DNA of 64,000 nt from Thermomicrobiales bacterium (GTDB lineage Bacteria > Chloroflexota > Chloroflexia > Thermomicrobiales > CADCWN01), in assembly GCA_030446685.1 (NCBI GenBank), contig JAUJMV010000023.1, positions 54,755 to 118,754 of the forward strand, written 5' to 3'. The notes under the pieces are model-generated. The model did no database searches, was not told the origin of the DNA, and worked only from the letters and a program-made list of their open reading frames with translations. Positions 21,162-28,819 of the stretch are shown in pieces. Positions within the stretch are counted from its first letter, which is position 1. Every line of letters begins with the position of its first letter. Position numbers and translations under genes: made by a program.

Positions 21162-22070
21162 TCAGACCGTGAACAACTCCGACAGATCGCCGAGGACCGC
21201 GTCCAGTTCCCGGTGGTCGAAGGCGTCCAGCGGCGAGGCGGACCGGCCGCGCACCGTCGCGTGGGCGATCACCCCGCGCCGCCGCAGGACCTCCTTGCAC
21301 AGCGCCGTGCTGAACAGCCCTTCCAGGTTGAGGAGCGGCAGCAGGCGGTTGAAGACGCGCCGCGCCTCCGCCTCGTCCCCGGCGTCGAGCGCGTTCCAGA
21401 CCCGGGCGTGGACGTCGGGCGCCTGCGCGGCCGGCATCGTCCCGCAGGCGCCGCGCCGGAATTCGTCGAGCAGATACCGCCCGCCCATGCCCCCCATCAC
21501 GCCCTGGCAAGTGTCGCCGGCCGCGGCCAGCACCGCGGTCATCGTGTGCGCCGCGCCCGCCGCCTCCTCCTTCAGATAGGAGACGTTGGGGATCTCCGCC
21601 AGGAGCCGGAGGAGCTGCGGGGTGTTCAGCGGCCAGCCGGTCGGGCCGGCCCAGTTCTGGATGAAGACCGGCAGGCCATCCGCCGCGTCGGCCAGCGCCC
21701 GGTAGAAGGCGAAGATCGCCTCGGGATCGGTGGCGCGGACGCCGTACGGCGGCGTGGCGATGACCGCGTCCGCGCCCGCCTCGCGCGCCCAGCGCGCGTA
21801 GAGGATCGACGCGGGCGCGCTGGCGCCGGAGGCGCCGATGACGACGGGCACCCGCCCCGCCGCCGTCTCGGTCACGATCCGGGTCACGCGCCGGCGCTCG
21901 TCCTCGGTGAGCGTCGGGCCTTCGCTCGCCATCACCGGCGCGACGATGCCGTGCGCCCCGGCCCGGACGCACCAGTCGACCTCGCGCCTGAGCGAGGTCT
22001 CGTCGATCTCGCCGCGCGGTTCGAACGGCGTCACCGGGATGGCGAAGACGCCGCGAAAGGATTGTGCCAT
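21162..22070 (-). CDS. Dihydrodipicolinate synthase (DapA)/N-acetylneuraminate lyase family protein
   Basis: A 302-aa class I aldolase-type TIM barrel, starting 'MAQSFRGVFAIPVTPFEPRG' at 22070 with GGAGGGAG upstream. The Schiff-base Lys is in 'PNVSYLKEEAAG'. The family 'G-x-x-GE' loop is replaced by 'VAPVMASEGPTLTEDER', and the usual 'YN-x-P' Tyr segment reads 'PVFIQNWAGPTG', so the canonical catalytic Tyr is absent. In this context (acid-sugar dehydratases on both sides) it more likely handles a keto-deoxy sugar acid, as an aldolase or a dehydratase/decarboxylase of the keto-deoxy-glucarate type, than lysine biosynthesis. Exact chemistry cannot be read. Confidence 0.85.
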   Translation of the reverse strand: MAQSFRGVFAIPVTPFEPRGEIDETSLRREVDWCVRAGAHGIVAPVMASEGPTLTEDERRRVTRIVTETAAGRVPVVIGASGASAPASILYARWAREAGADAVIATPPYGVRATDPEAIFAFYRALADAADGLPVFIQNWAGPTGWPLNTPQLLRLLAEIPNVSYLKEEAAGAAHTMTAVLAAAGDTCQGVMGGMGGRYLLDEFRRGACGTMPAAQAPDVHARVWNALDAGDEAEARRVFNRLLPLLNLEGLFSTALCKEVLRRRGVIAHATVRGRSASPLDAFDHRELDAVLGDLSELFTV

Positions 22071-22214
22071 CAGTGCCGCTCCCTCCATCTCATGATGGGT
22101 CCATTCTCGACGATCCGTGGCTGGCCCGGCGGCCATCGCGACCATAAGGCTTGCCCGAGCGGCGCGCACCGCCGGGTGGTGACCCGGCTCTGGCCGCGGC
22201 CGGGGAGGCCGGGC

Positions 22215-22589
22215 CTACGACCGGAGGGCCTGCTCGTACTCCCGGCGAATCTGGTCGCCGCCGCGGTCGCGCCAGTCGCGGGTGAAGGCATCCAGCGCCC
22301 CCAGCGGCTCGCGGCCGGTGACGATCGCGTTGAGCCGGTCGACTTGCAGTCGGCGGAGCTCGCCCACCCTGGCGGCCTCGGCCGGCGAGTAGGCGGTGAG
22401 CGTCGGACCATCGCTACCGCTCTCGGCCATCCGCCGCGCCAGCCCCTGAACATCGGTCACTTCCGCGGGCTTGCGCGGGTAGTACAGGGTCGGCGGATTG
22501 CTGGTCAGGTTGGGGATGTTCCCGATGTCGCCCTCCCCCAACTCGGTACGCACGCGCGAACGGTCGGGCTTGAGCTTGTGCTGCTCCAT
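22215..22589 (-). pseudogene. Orphan C-terminal domain of an extracellular solute-binding protein
   Basis: The 124 residues match only the last part of the two full-length binding proteins in this window. Shared elements are 'GDIGNIPNLTSNPPTLYYP', 'LNAIVTGREPLGALDAF' and the terminal 'DWRDRGGDQIRREYEQAL', against 'DWRSRGGDQIRKEYEADL' in the protein at 28820 and 'DWRSRGGDQIRREYEEAL' in that at 36839. The N-terminal about 490 aa, including signal peptide and lipobox, are absent, so the product could not be exported. It has an ATG with GGGAGGG upstream and begins 12 nt after the SDR stop. It is either a remnant of a deleted third paralogue or a domesticated cytosolic fragment. Confidence 0.75.
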
Positions 22590-22601
22590 CGCGGCCCTCC
22601 C

Positions 22602-23380
22602 CTACCCCCGCAGCAGGGACTGCGCGCCATCGATCACGATCTCGGCGCCGGTGATGTGCCGACTGGCGTCCGCGGCCAGGAAAAGGACGAGGTCCGCCAC
22701 GTCCGCCGGGTCCGCCGGCTGCCCGCGCAGCGGCGGCCAGCGATCGGGCATCTGCAGTCTGTAGTCGACGCGATCCCGGTTGCGCCGGGCAGTCCGCTCC
22801 CGAATGTTCGTGCGCACGGAGCCGGGCAGGATGGCGTTCACCCGGATGTCCCAGCGCGCCAGCTCGATCGCCGCCATCTTGGCGAAGGCGACCTGCCCCG
22901 CCTTCGATGTGGAGTAGGCGGCGTAGCCCGGCGCCGAGAAGAGGCGGGTGCCGTTCATCGACGAGGTGATGACGATCGACCCGCCGCCCGCCGCCCGCAG
23001 GGGCGGGATGGCATGCTTCACCGTCAGGAACGTGCCGGTCAGATTGGTCGCGATGGTGGCCTGCCACTCGTCGAGGCGCATCTCGTCGATCGGCGTCTGC
23101 ATGCCGTTAATCCCGGCGTTCGCGAAGACGATGTGCAGCCCGCCGAGCGTCGCGGGGCTCGGCCCGGCGGCCGCGGCCCCCGCGTACACGGGGGGCACGT
23201 CGGGCGCGAGCGCGGGCGCCCGGCCCCCCGGCGCCACGCCACGGCGTGCCCGGCCTGTGGGCGCACATCCACGACCGCGACGGCCGCGCCCGCCCGCGCC
23301 AGTGCCGCGCAGGCGGCGGCCCCGATGCCCGAGCCGCCCCCCGTGACGAGGGCGACCTTGCCGGCCAGGCTAGCGCCCAT
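22602..23380 (-). pseudogene. SDR-family oxidoreductase, frameshifted
   Basis: The N-terminus 'MGASLAGKVALVTGGGSGIGA' (start 23380) is in one frame. The rest, from 'GGLHIVFANAGINGMQTPID' through 'ITSSMNGTR' and the catalytic 'YAAYSTSKAG' to 'AADASRHITGAEIVIDGAQS', is in another. A single frame change near 23230, beside a run of six C, separates them. Otherwise all SDR elements (TGxxxGIG, NAG, S-Y-K) are present and the length of about 258 aa is normal, so an assembly error is likely. The start overlaps the end of the HpcH/HpaI aldolase gene by 11 bp, indicating translational coupling. It probably oxidises or reduces a sugar acid or deoxy-sugar in the same pathway. Confidence 0.8.
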
Positions 23381-24188
23381 GGCGCGCATCCGACGCCCGG
23401 CCGTTGGCCCGCGCCACCGCGAGCGGATCGGGGGGCTCGCCGTTGCGGGCGGCGATCTCGTCGCGCAGCCGCCCTGCCCCGGCGGCGAGCCAGTGGGTCC
23501 AACTGCCGTAGATGAACCGGACCCCCAGGTCGAGATAGCGCTGGCGGGTCTCCTCCCGGGTGACCGTGCCGGCGACGCGCCCGGCGGCGACGATCCGCGC
23601 CAGTGCCCGGTCGATCGCCGCCTGCACCGCGGGGTGGCCGGCGTTGCCGGTGTAGCCCATCGACTGCGCCAGATCGGCGGGCGCGACCTGGAAGACGTCG
23701 ATGTGGTCGACGGTGAGAATCTCGGCCAGATTCTCGATCGCCGCCACCTCCTCGATGAGGACCACGACCAGCGTCTCCTCGTTCGCCCGCCGGTAGTAGT
23801 CCTCGACGCCGTACGCGCGCCGGCCGCCGTACATGCCACGCGCGCCGACCGGCCCGAACTTCGCGGCCCGCACCGCCCGCTCCGCCTCCGCCCTGGTGTT
23901 GACGTGCGGCACGACGATCCCGCTCGCGCCCCGGTCGAGGGTGCGCGCGATCAGCCAGGGCTCGTTGGCGTTGACGCGCACCAGCGACGCCATCCCCCAG
24001 AGGTCGGCCGCGCGCGAGAAGTCGCCGATCTGCTCCCAGCTCGTCGGCCCGTGCTCGCATTCGATCCAGACACCGTCGAGCCCGAAGCGGCCGATGGCGT
24101 CGATCAGGTCGGCCGTCCAGGGGCCGCTCACCACGCTCACCGCCTGGCCGGCGTGGAGCTTCTTCCGGATCGGCACCTCTGGTCGCAT
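23370..24188 (-). CDS. HpcH/HpaI family aldolase (2-keto-3-deoxy sugar acid aldolase type)
   Basis: A 272-aa class II (metal-dependent) pyruvate aldolase barrel. Recognisable segments are 'GLDGVWIECEHGPTSWEQ', 'GASGIVVPHVNTRAEAE', 'GARGMYGGRRAYG', 'VVVLIEEVAAIENL' and 'VFQVAPADLAQSMG'. These correspond to the substrate- and metal-binding loops of the GarL/RhmA/HpaI family, which cleaves 2-keto-3-deoxy acids to pyruvate plus an aldehyde. The start at 24188 has AGGAGG 8 nt upstream. Its position between a 2-hydroxyacid dehydrogenase and an SDR, with acid-sugar dehydratases on both flanks, supports the aldol-cleavage step of a non-phosphorylative sugar-acid pathway. The precise substrate is uncertain. 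Confidence 0.9.
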   Translation of the reverse strand: MRPEVPIRKKLHAGQAVSVVSGPWTADLIDAIGRFGLDGVWIECEHGPTSWEQIGDFSRAADLWGMASLVRVNANEPWLIARTLDRGASGIVVPHVNTRAEAERAVRAAKFGPVGARGMYGGRRAYGVEDYYRRANEETLVVVLIEEVAAIENLAEILTVDHIDVFQVAPADLAQSMGYTGNAGHPAVQAAIDRALARIVAAGRVAGTVTREETRQRYLDLGVRFIYGSWTHWLAAGAGRLRDEIAARNGEPPDPLAVARANGRASDARHGR

Positions 24189-24301
24189 CTCGTCGCCTCC
24201 TACGTATCGATCGGCCGGCCGGGGGCTGGGGGGCCGAGCCTCGCCGCATGCCGCGCAACCACCGCTCGGCGGACCGGCCACCTGGCTGCCCCGCTCGTCG
24301 C

Positions 24302-25258
24302 TCAGAAGCCGGCCCGCTTGTCGCAGACGTTCAGCAGCGGCGCACCGCCGACGAACCGGCGCAGATTCTCGCGCGTGAGTGCCCAGACCCGCTCGCGCGT
24401 CTGGGCCGAAGCCCCCGAGCAGTGGGGCGTCAGGATCAGGTTCGGCGCGTCCCAGATCGGATCGTCGGGCGGCGGCGGCTCGACGGCCAGGACATCGAGG
24501 CCCGCGCCCGCGAGCTGTCCCCCCCGGAGCGCCGCCACCAGCGCCGCCTCGTCGACGATGCCGCCGCGCGAGACCGCCAGCAGGTACGCGCCGGGCGGCA
24601 GCAGCCCGATGCGGCGCGCGTCGATCAGGTCGGCGGTCAAGGGCGTGTAGGGCGTCGCCACGCTCAGGACGTCCGCCCGGCCCAGCGCCTCGTCGAGCCG
24701 GTCGAGCGGCCAGACCGCCTCGACGCCGTCCGGCGCCGGGCCGGGGCACAGGTCCACCCCGATGACGCGCATCTCGAACGCCGCGGCGCGGCTGGCGATC
24801 GCCCGCCCGATGTTGCCCAGGCCCACGACGACCATTGTCGCGCCGGTCAGCTCGCGCAGGCCGTCGGTGGCGCCCGGCCGTTTCCAGGCGTGCCGCCGCT
24901 GATCCTCCGCCAGCGCGACGATCCGGCGGGTGAGGGCCAGCAGCATGGCGAAGGTGTGCTCGGCGATGCAGGGCGCGTGTCCCCCGCGCGTGTTGGTCAC
25001 GACGACGTCGCTCGCCACCAGCTCCGGGATGGTCGCCAGCGTCTCGATGCCGGCGCCGGTCGAGTGGACCCAGCGCAGGGACGGCCCCGCCGCCAGGAAG
25101 GTGTCGCGGCCGATGCGGCCCAGGTAGGCGTCGGCGTCGCCGATCGCCGCCAGTTGTTCCGCCGGCCGCGGCGCCGGCGCGAAGTCGACCTCGGGGAACT
25201 CGGCCCGCCACGACGCCAGCGTCGCCTCGCCTGGGCTGGTCCCGACCACGATTTTCAT
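24302..25258 (-). CDS. D-isomer-specific 2-hydroxyacid dehydrogenase
   Basis: A 318-aa NAD(P)-dependent reductase of the D-2-hydroxyacid family, starting 'MKIVVGTSPGEATLASW' at 25258. The NAD-binding domain has 'MVVVGLGNIGRAIASRA'. The catalytic triad is in 'LAVSRGGIVDE' (Arg), 'LAVEPPPPDDP' (Glu) and 'LILTPHCSG' (His). It interconverts 2-keto and D-2-hydroxy acids such as glyoxylate/glycolate, hydroxypyruvate/glycerate or a keto sugar acid. In this cluster it may reduce the aldehyde or keto product released by the aldolase; that is inference. It lies between the second acid-sugar dehydratase and the aldolase with short gaps, so probably one operon. Confidence 0.9.
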   Translation of the reverse strand: MKIVVGTSPGEATLASWRAEFPEVDFAPAPRPAEQLAAIGDADAYLGRIGRDTFLAAGPSLRWVHSTGAGIETLATIPELVASDVVVTNTRGGHAPCIAEHTFAMLLALTRRIVALAEDQRRHAWKRPGATDGLRELTGATMVVVGLGNIGRAIASRAAAFEMRVIGVDLCPGPAPDGVEAVWPLDRLDEALGRADVLSVATPYTPLTADLIDARRIGLLPPGAYLLAVSRGGIVDEAALVAALRGGQLAGAGLDVLAVEPPPPDDPIWDAPNLILTPHCSGASAQTRERVWALTRENLRRFVGGAPLLNVCDKRAGF

Positions 25259-25316
25259 GTCCGCGTCTGACCTCCCGCTTCCCTCTCGTTCTCGCCCCGC
25301 GTTCCCCACGGGCGGG

Positions 25317-26459
25317 TCAGAAATCGACCGTCGACCCGTCAACGTGCAGCCGGTTTTCGATCTCGCGCGGGCGATAGGGGTGGCGCAACGCGGCGTCCTC
25401 GGCCAATTCGATCCCGATGCCGGGCGCGTCCGGCACGATCAGGAACCCCGCGCCGTCGTACCGGACCGGCTGCGTGACGATCTCGCTCTTCGGCGGCCGA
25501 TCTTCGCTGCCGGAGTATTCCTGGATCGCGAAGTTCGGGATACAGGCGGCGAGCTGGACGCTGGCCGCGGTGATGACCGGGCTGGAGTTGACGTGCGGGG
25601 CGACACCGACGTGGTGCGCCTCGGCGAGCGCGGCGATCTTCTTCGCGCCGCTGATCCCGCCGCAGAGGCCCAGCGACGTTCGCACGAACCCGACCGCGTC
25701 GCGGCGCAGCAGCATCTCGAACTCGTGGATCGTGTGCAAGCGCTCGCCGGTCGCGATCGGGATGCCGATCCGGCCGGCGACGAGCGCCATCGCGTCGAGG
25801 TTGTCCGGGCGAATCGGGTCCTCGTAGAACATCGGGTGGTACGGCTCGAGCGCCCGGCCGAGCTCGATCGCCTCGGCCGGGGTCAGGCGACGGTGCAATT
25901 CGATGCAGAGGTCCAGCTCGGGTCCGAGCTCCTCGCGATAGCGTCGCACGGCATCAACTGCGTCGTGCATCTTGGCGCCGTGCGTCTTGAAGTAGACGTC
26001 GCCACGCCCGCCGTCGACCAGCGGCGAGAGGTGGCCGACGGCGGTGAAGCCGCGCTCCTTGGCCCCGCGGCAGTTGGCGATGACGTCGTCCACCGTCCGG
26101 CCGCCGATGTCCAGGTAGACGCGCGCCCGGTCGCGCGTCTTGCCGCCGAGCAACTCGTAGACCGGCACGCCGAGGTGCTTGCCCTTGAGGTCCCACAGGG
26201 CGATGTCGATCGCGCTGAGCGCGCCCATGATCGCCGCCCCGCGGAAGAAGAAGGCGCGGTAGAGGTAGTTCCAGTGGTGCTCGATCCGCAGCGGGTCCTG
26301 GCCGACCAGGTAGCGCGCGAACTTCTGGACCGCCGCCTCCGACGCCTCCAGGAGGCCCCAGGCGCCGGACTCCCCCAGCCCGACGAGACCCGCGTCGGTG
26401 TGGACCCGCACGAACAGGAAGCGGTCGACCGGCACGGTCTCCACCCTAGTAATCTGCAC
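25317..26459 (-). CDS. Mandelate racemase/muconate lactonizing enzyme family dehydratase (galactonate dehydratase-like)
   Basis: A 380-aa enolase-superfamily enzyme with a GTG start at 26459 and a GGAGGGG ribosome-binding site. The capping domain contains 'DAGLVGLGESGAWG', and a loop 'IDIALWDLKGKHLGVPVYELLGGK' is typical of sugar-acid dehydratases. Metal ligands and catalytic positions fall in 'LCIELHRRLTPAEAIEL', 'PMFYEDPIRPDN', 'IATGERLHT' and 'VGVAPHVNSSP'. The 'HRRLTP' and 'APHVNSS' segments recall D-galactonate and related dehydratases. The product would be a 2-keto-3-deoxy acid for the aldolase encoded two genes downstream. It follows the GH-A hydrolase gene by about 40 bp. Substrate assignment is tentative. 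Confidence 0.9.
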   Translation of the reverse strand: MQITRVETVPVDRFLFVRVHTDAGLVGLGESGAWGLLEASEAAVQKFARYLVGQDPLRIEHHWNYLYRAFFFRGAAIMGALSAIDIALWDLKGKHLGVPVYELLGGKTRDRARVYLDIGGRTVDDVIANCRGAKERGFTAVGHLSPLVDGGRGDVYFKTHGAKMHDAVDAVRRYREELGPELDLCIELHRRLTPAEAIELGRALEPYHPMFYEDPIRPDNLDAMALVAGRIGIPIATGERLHTIHEFEMLLRRDAVGFVRTSLGLCGGISGAKKIAALAEAHHVGVAPHVNSSPVITAASVQLAACIPNFAIQEYSGSEDRPPKSEIVTQPVRYDGAGFLIVPDAPGIGIELAEDAALRHPYRPREIENRLHVDGSTVDF

Positions 26460-26499
26460 GTTCCCCCTCCCCTCCTTCAGGCTGTCGCGGGCGCGGACC

Positions 26500-28779
26500 T
26501 CAGCCCCGGCGCTCCACCTCGAGGACGTACCAGGTCGTCCCCGGCTCTCCCGTCAGCTCGATCGTGAACCCCTCGCCGGCGCCAGCCGCGAGGCGGGGCG
26601 CGCCGAGCGGCCGGCCGCGGCCGTCGAGCGGCTGGAGGCGGACGGCGATCGCCCCTTCCAGGTCGCGCAGGGTCACGGTCGCGCGCACCGGCTCGATCCG
26701 CGTCGGCGGCCCGCCCCACCGGCCTTTGACCGAGCGGCGCTCATTGTCCCAACGCATCCCGGTGTTGGCCGCCCGGGCGACCGCCACCAGCAGGAGCCGG
26801 TCGGCCCGCGCGATCGGCCGCGCGTCCAGGCTCGCCAATTGCACCGCCGCGAACGGCGTCGCCAGCGCGACGCCCAGGTTGCTCGTGGCGCGCTCGCCGG
26901 CGCGCATGATGAGCGCCTGGTGGCGCGGCGCGTCGACCAGGATCCGGCCGTCAGCCCGGGCCTCCTCCCAGACCAGCTCGCCGGTGTCGCTGACGATCCG
27001 ACCCTTCGGCAGCCGGATCTCGCCGTCGGTCGGCGTCACCCTGTCGGCGTGGAAATCGGCCAGCACCGTGCGATGAACCAGCCCCAGCCGACCCGGCAAG
27101 TAGGGGAGCCAGTAGGGATGCCCCTCGTCGGGCATCGCCACGCGGGTGCTCTCCAGCGCCCAGTCGTGGGGCACGCGACGCTCGACCGTGCGCTCGGCGG
27201 CGCGCACGTCGCCGCGCAGGAACAGCAGCGCCCCGGCGGCCAGTTGGGTCATCCGCACCGGGTCGTTGACGAGCCGCAGTTGGTGGTCGATCGCCCCCTG
27301 CTGCCAGATCCGGTCGGGCGGGTAGGGGCCGCCGGTGTAGCTGTGCCAGAAGATGCCGTCCCAGTCCTGCAGGGACGCGTACGCCGCGACGAGCGGGATG
27401 CACTCGCAGTAGTGGTCGTTCGGATACCACTCGTTGATCTCGGAGACGATATAGGGGCGATCCTTCACGATGGTGCGCGACAGCAGGGCGGGCAGCGAGC
27501 GATCGGGGTGATCGACCTGGGCGAGGTGCGTGGTCCTGCCCGGCTCGCGCGGCTCCCGCCAGTACTTGTGGCCGTCCATCACGTCCAGCTTCGCCAGCCC
27601 CTCCAGCGCCGCCAGGGCGCTGTAGCCATAGCCCCAGTCCGAACCGCCGACGATCAACTGTTGCGCCCCGACCGTGCCCCGCAGAAACGCCTCCATGTTT
27701 CGGAAGAACGCCTGCTCCGTCTCGGCGTAGAAGCGCGCCTCATCCCGGAATCGCCCCGCCGACGCCCCCGCGAACTCCTCCGGACACAACCGCCGCACCG
27801 TCCCCTGACCGGCATCCTCGTGCTCCCGCAGGTCGTGCTCCCAGGCGGTCGCCAGCGCCGCGCGCCCATCGTACCGGCGTGCCAGCCAGCGGTTCCAGAG
27901 CCGGTCGAGGTCCGCGGCGTAGGACGGCGGGATATCCGGTCGATCGTGTCGCGACGGCGCGGTCTGCTGACCGCGCAGCTTGCCGCCTCGCCACATCTGG
28001 AGCAAGCTCTGCTCGTTGACGATCTCGATCAGCGCGATCGCCGGCTCGTCGGCGTAGCGGTTGCCGGTGAAGGGGTTGACGTGATCGAGCAACTGCCGCG
28101 CGTACTCCTGCTGGAGGAAGATCAGGCGCTCGTCGAAGTAGGTGAGCCCTTTGCCGAAGCCGATGTACTCGACGTCCTTCACGCCGTCGCCGACGCTGAA
28201 CTGGCGCGAGACGTTGAGGTTGAGGTCGATGTAGATCCCGTTCGCCTTGCAGCAGGCGATGAACCAGTCGAGCCGGGCCAGCGCCTCGGGATCGAGCGCG
28301 CGCGTCGCTGCCCGGCCCGGATGGGGCTTGCGTTCCCCGGTCACGGTGCCCGGGCCGGCCTTGCCGGTGTCGGTTCGCCAGAGCAGCACGCCATTGGGCC
28401 AACGATGGTCCAGGGGGTGGAGGCGGAGGCAGTTGATCCCGAATTTGGCCATCCGCCGGGCGATGACGCCGGCCAGGTCCATCGGCGGGAAGAATGCCGC
28501 GTAGACCTGGCCGACCCCCCAGAAGCGCCAGCGCGCGCCGTCGCCGGTCGCCAGATGCCCGTCGACGACCTGGATGAAACCGTCGGCGCCGGCCGGTTTC
28601 TTCAGCAGTCCCGCCATGTCCGTCGGCCCGGTCGTCACGTCGTCCCACGGGACGACGAACGCGGGCCAGTCCTCATGCTCCGGACGATCCCCAGGCGGCA
28701 CGACCTCCCCCGATCCTTGCGGCACGCCCCGCGATCCTTTCGCCCCTTGCCACCCCATTGACAACGACAGGCCTTCCAT
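26500..28779 (-). CDS. Putative glycoside hydrolase, clan GH-A (GH5-like)
   Basis: A large (759-aa) hydrolase starting 'MEGLSLSMGWQG' at 28779. The barrel includes 'RFWGVGQVYAAFFPPMD', 'MAKFGINCLRLHPLDHRWP' and 'ANGIYIDLNLNVS'. It also has the acid/base 'IALIEIVNEQSLLQMW' (Asn-Glu) and the likely nucleophile Glu in 'RPYIVSEINEWYPND'. The C-terminal about 200 aa form beta-rich domains ('ATVTLRDLEGAIAVRLQPL'). No signal peptide is evident. It sits directly downstream of a solute-binding lipoprotein and upstream of two sugar-acid enzymes, so it probably cleaves an imported oligosaccharide. Exact family and linkage are not certain; mannanase- or cellulase-like annotations would be over-precise. 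Confidence 0.8.
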   Translation of the reverse strand: MEGLSLSMGWQGAKGSRGVPQGSGEVVPPGDRPEHEDWPAFVVPWDDVTTGPTDMAGLLKKPAGADGFIQVVDGHLATGDGARWRFWGVGQVYAAFFPPMDLAGVIARRMAKFGINCLRLHPLDHRWPNGVLLWRTDTGKAGPGTVTGERKPHPGRAATRALDPEALARLDWFIACCKANGIYIDLNLNVSRQFSVGDGVKDVEYIGFGKGLTYFDERLIFLQQEYARQLLDHVNPFTGNRYADEPAIALIEIVNEQSLLQMWRGGKLRGQQTAPSRHDRPDIPPSYAADLDRLWNRWLARRYDGRAALATAWEHDLREHEDAGQGTVRRLCPEEFAGASAGRFRDEARFYAETEQAFFRNMEAFLRGTVGAQQLIVGGSDWGYGYSALAALEGLAKLDVMDGHKYWREPREPGRTTHLAQVDHPDRSLPALLSRTIVKDRPYIVSEINEWYPNDHYCECIPLVAAYASLQDWDGIFWHSYTGGPYPPDRIWQQGAIDHQLRLVNDPVRMTQLAAGALLFLRGDVRAAERTVERRVPHDWALESTRVAMPDEGHPYWLPYLPGRLGLVHRTVLADFHADRVTPTDGEIRLPKGRIVSDTGELVWEEARADGRILVDAPRHQALIMRAGERATSNLGVALATPFAAVQLASLDARPIARADRLLLVAVARAANTGMRWDNERRSVKGRWGGPPTRIEPVRATVTLRDLEGAIAVRLQPLDGRGRPLGAPRLAAGAGEGFTIELTGEPGTTWYVLEVERRG

Positions 28780-28819
28780 GCCGATCCCGCCACCTCTCCG
28801 ATTCGCCGGCGGCGGGGCG

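Noticed and set aside
21162-22070. Lysine-biosynthesis dapA
   Set aside because: Key substrate loop and Tyr are missing, and the neighbours are sugar-acid enzymes; only the fold family is supported.
21213-24650. 1145-aa plus-strand ORF
   Set aside because: It runs antisense across four recognisable minus-strand genes. Its Arg/Pro/Ala/Gly-rich sequence has no domains; it is a GC-driven shadow.
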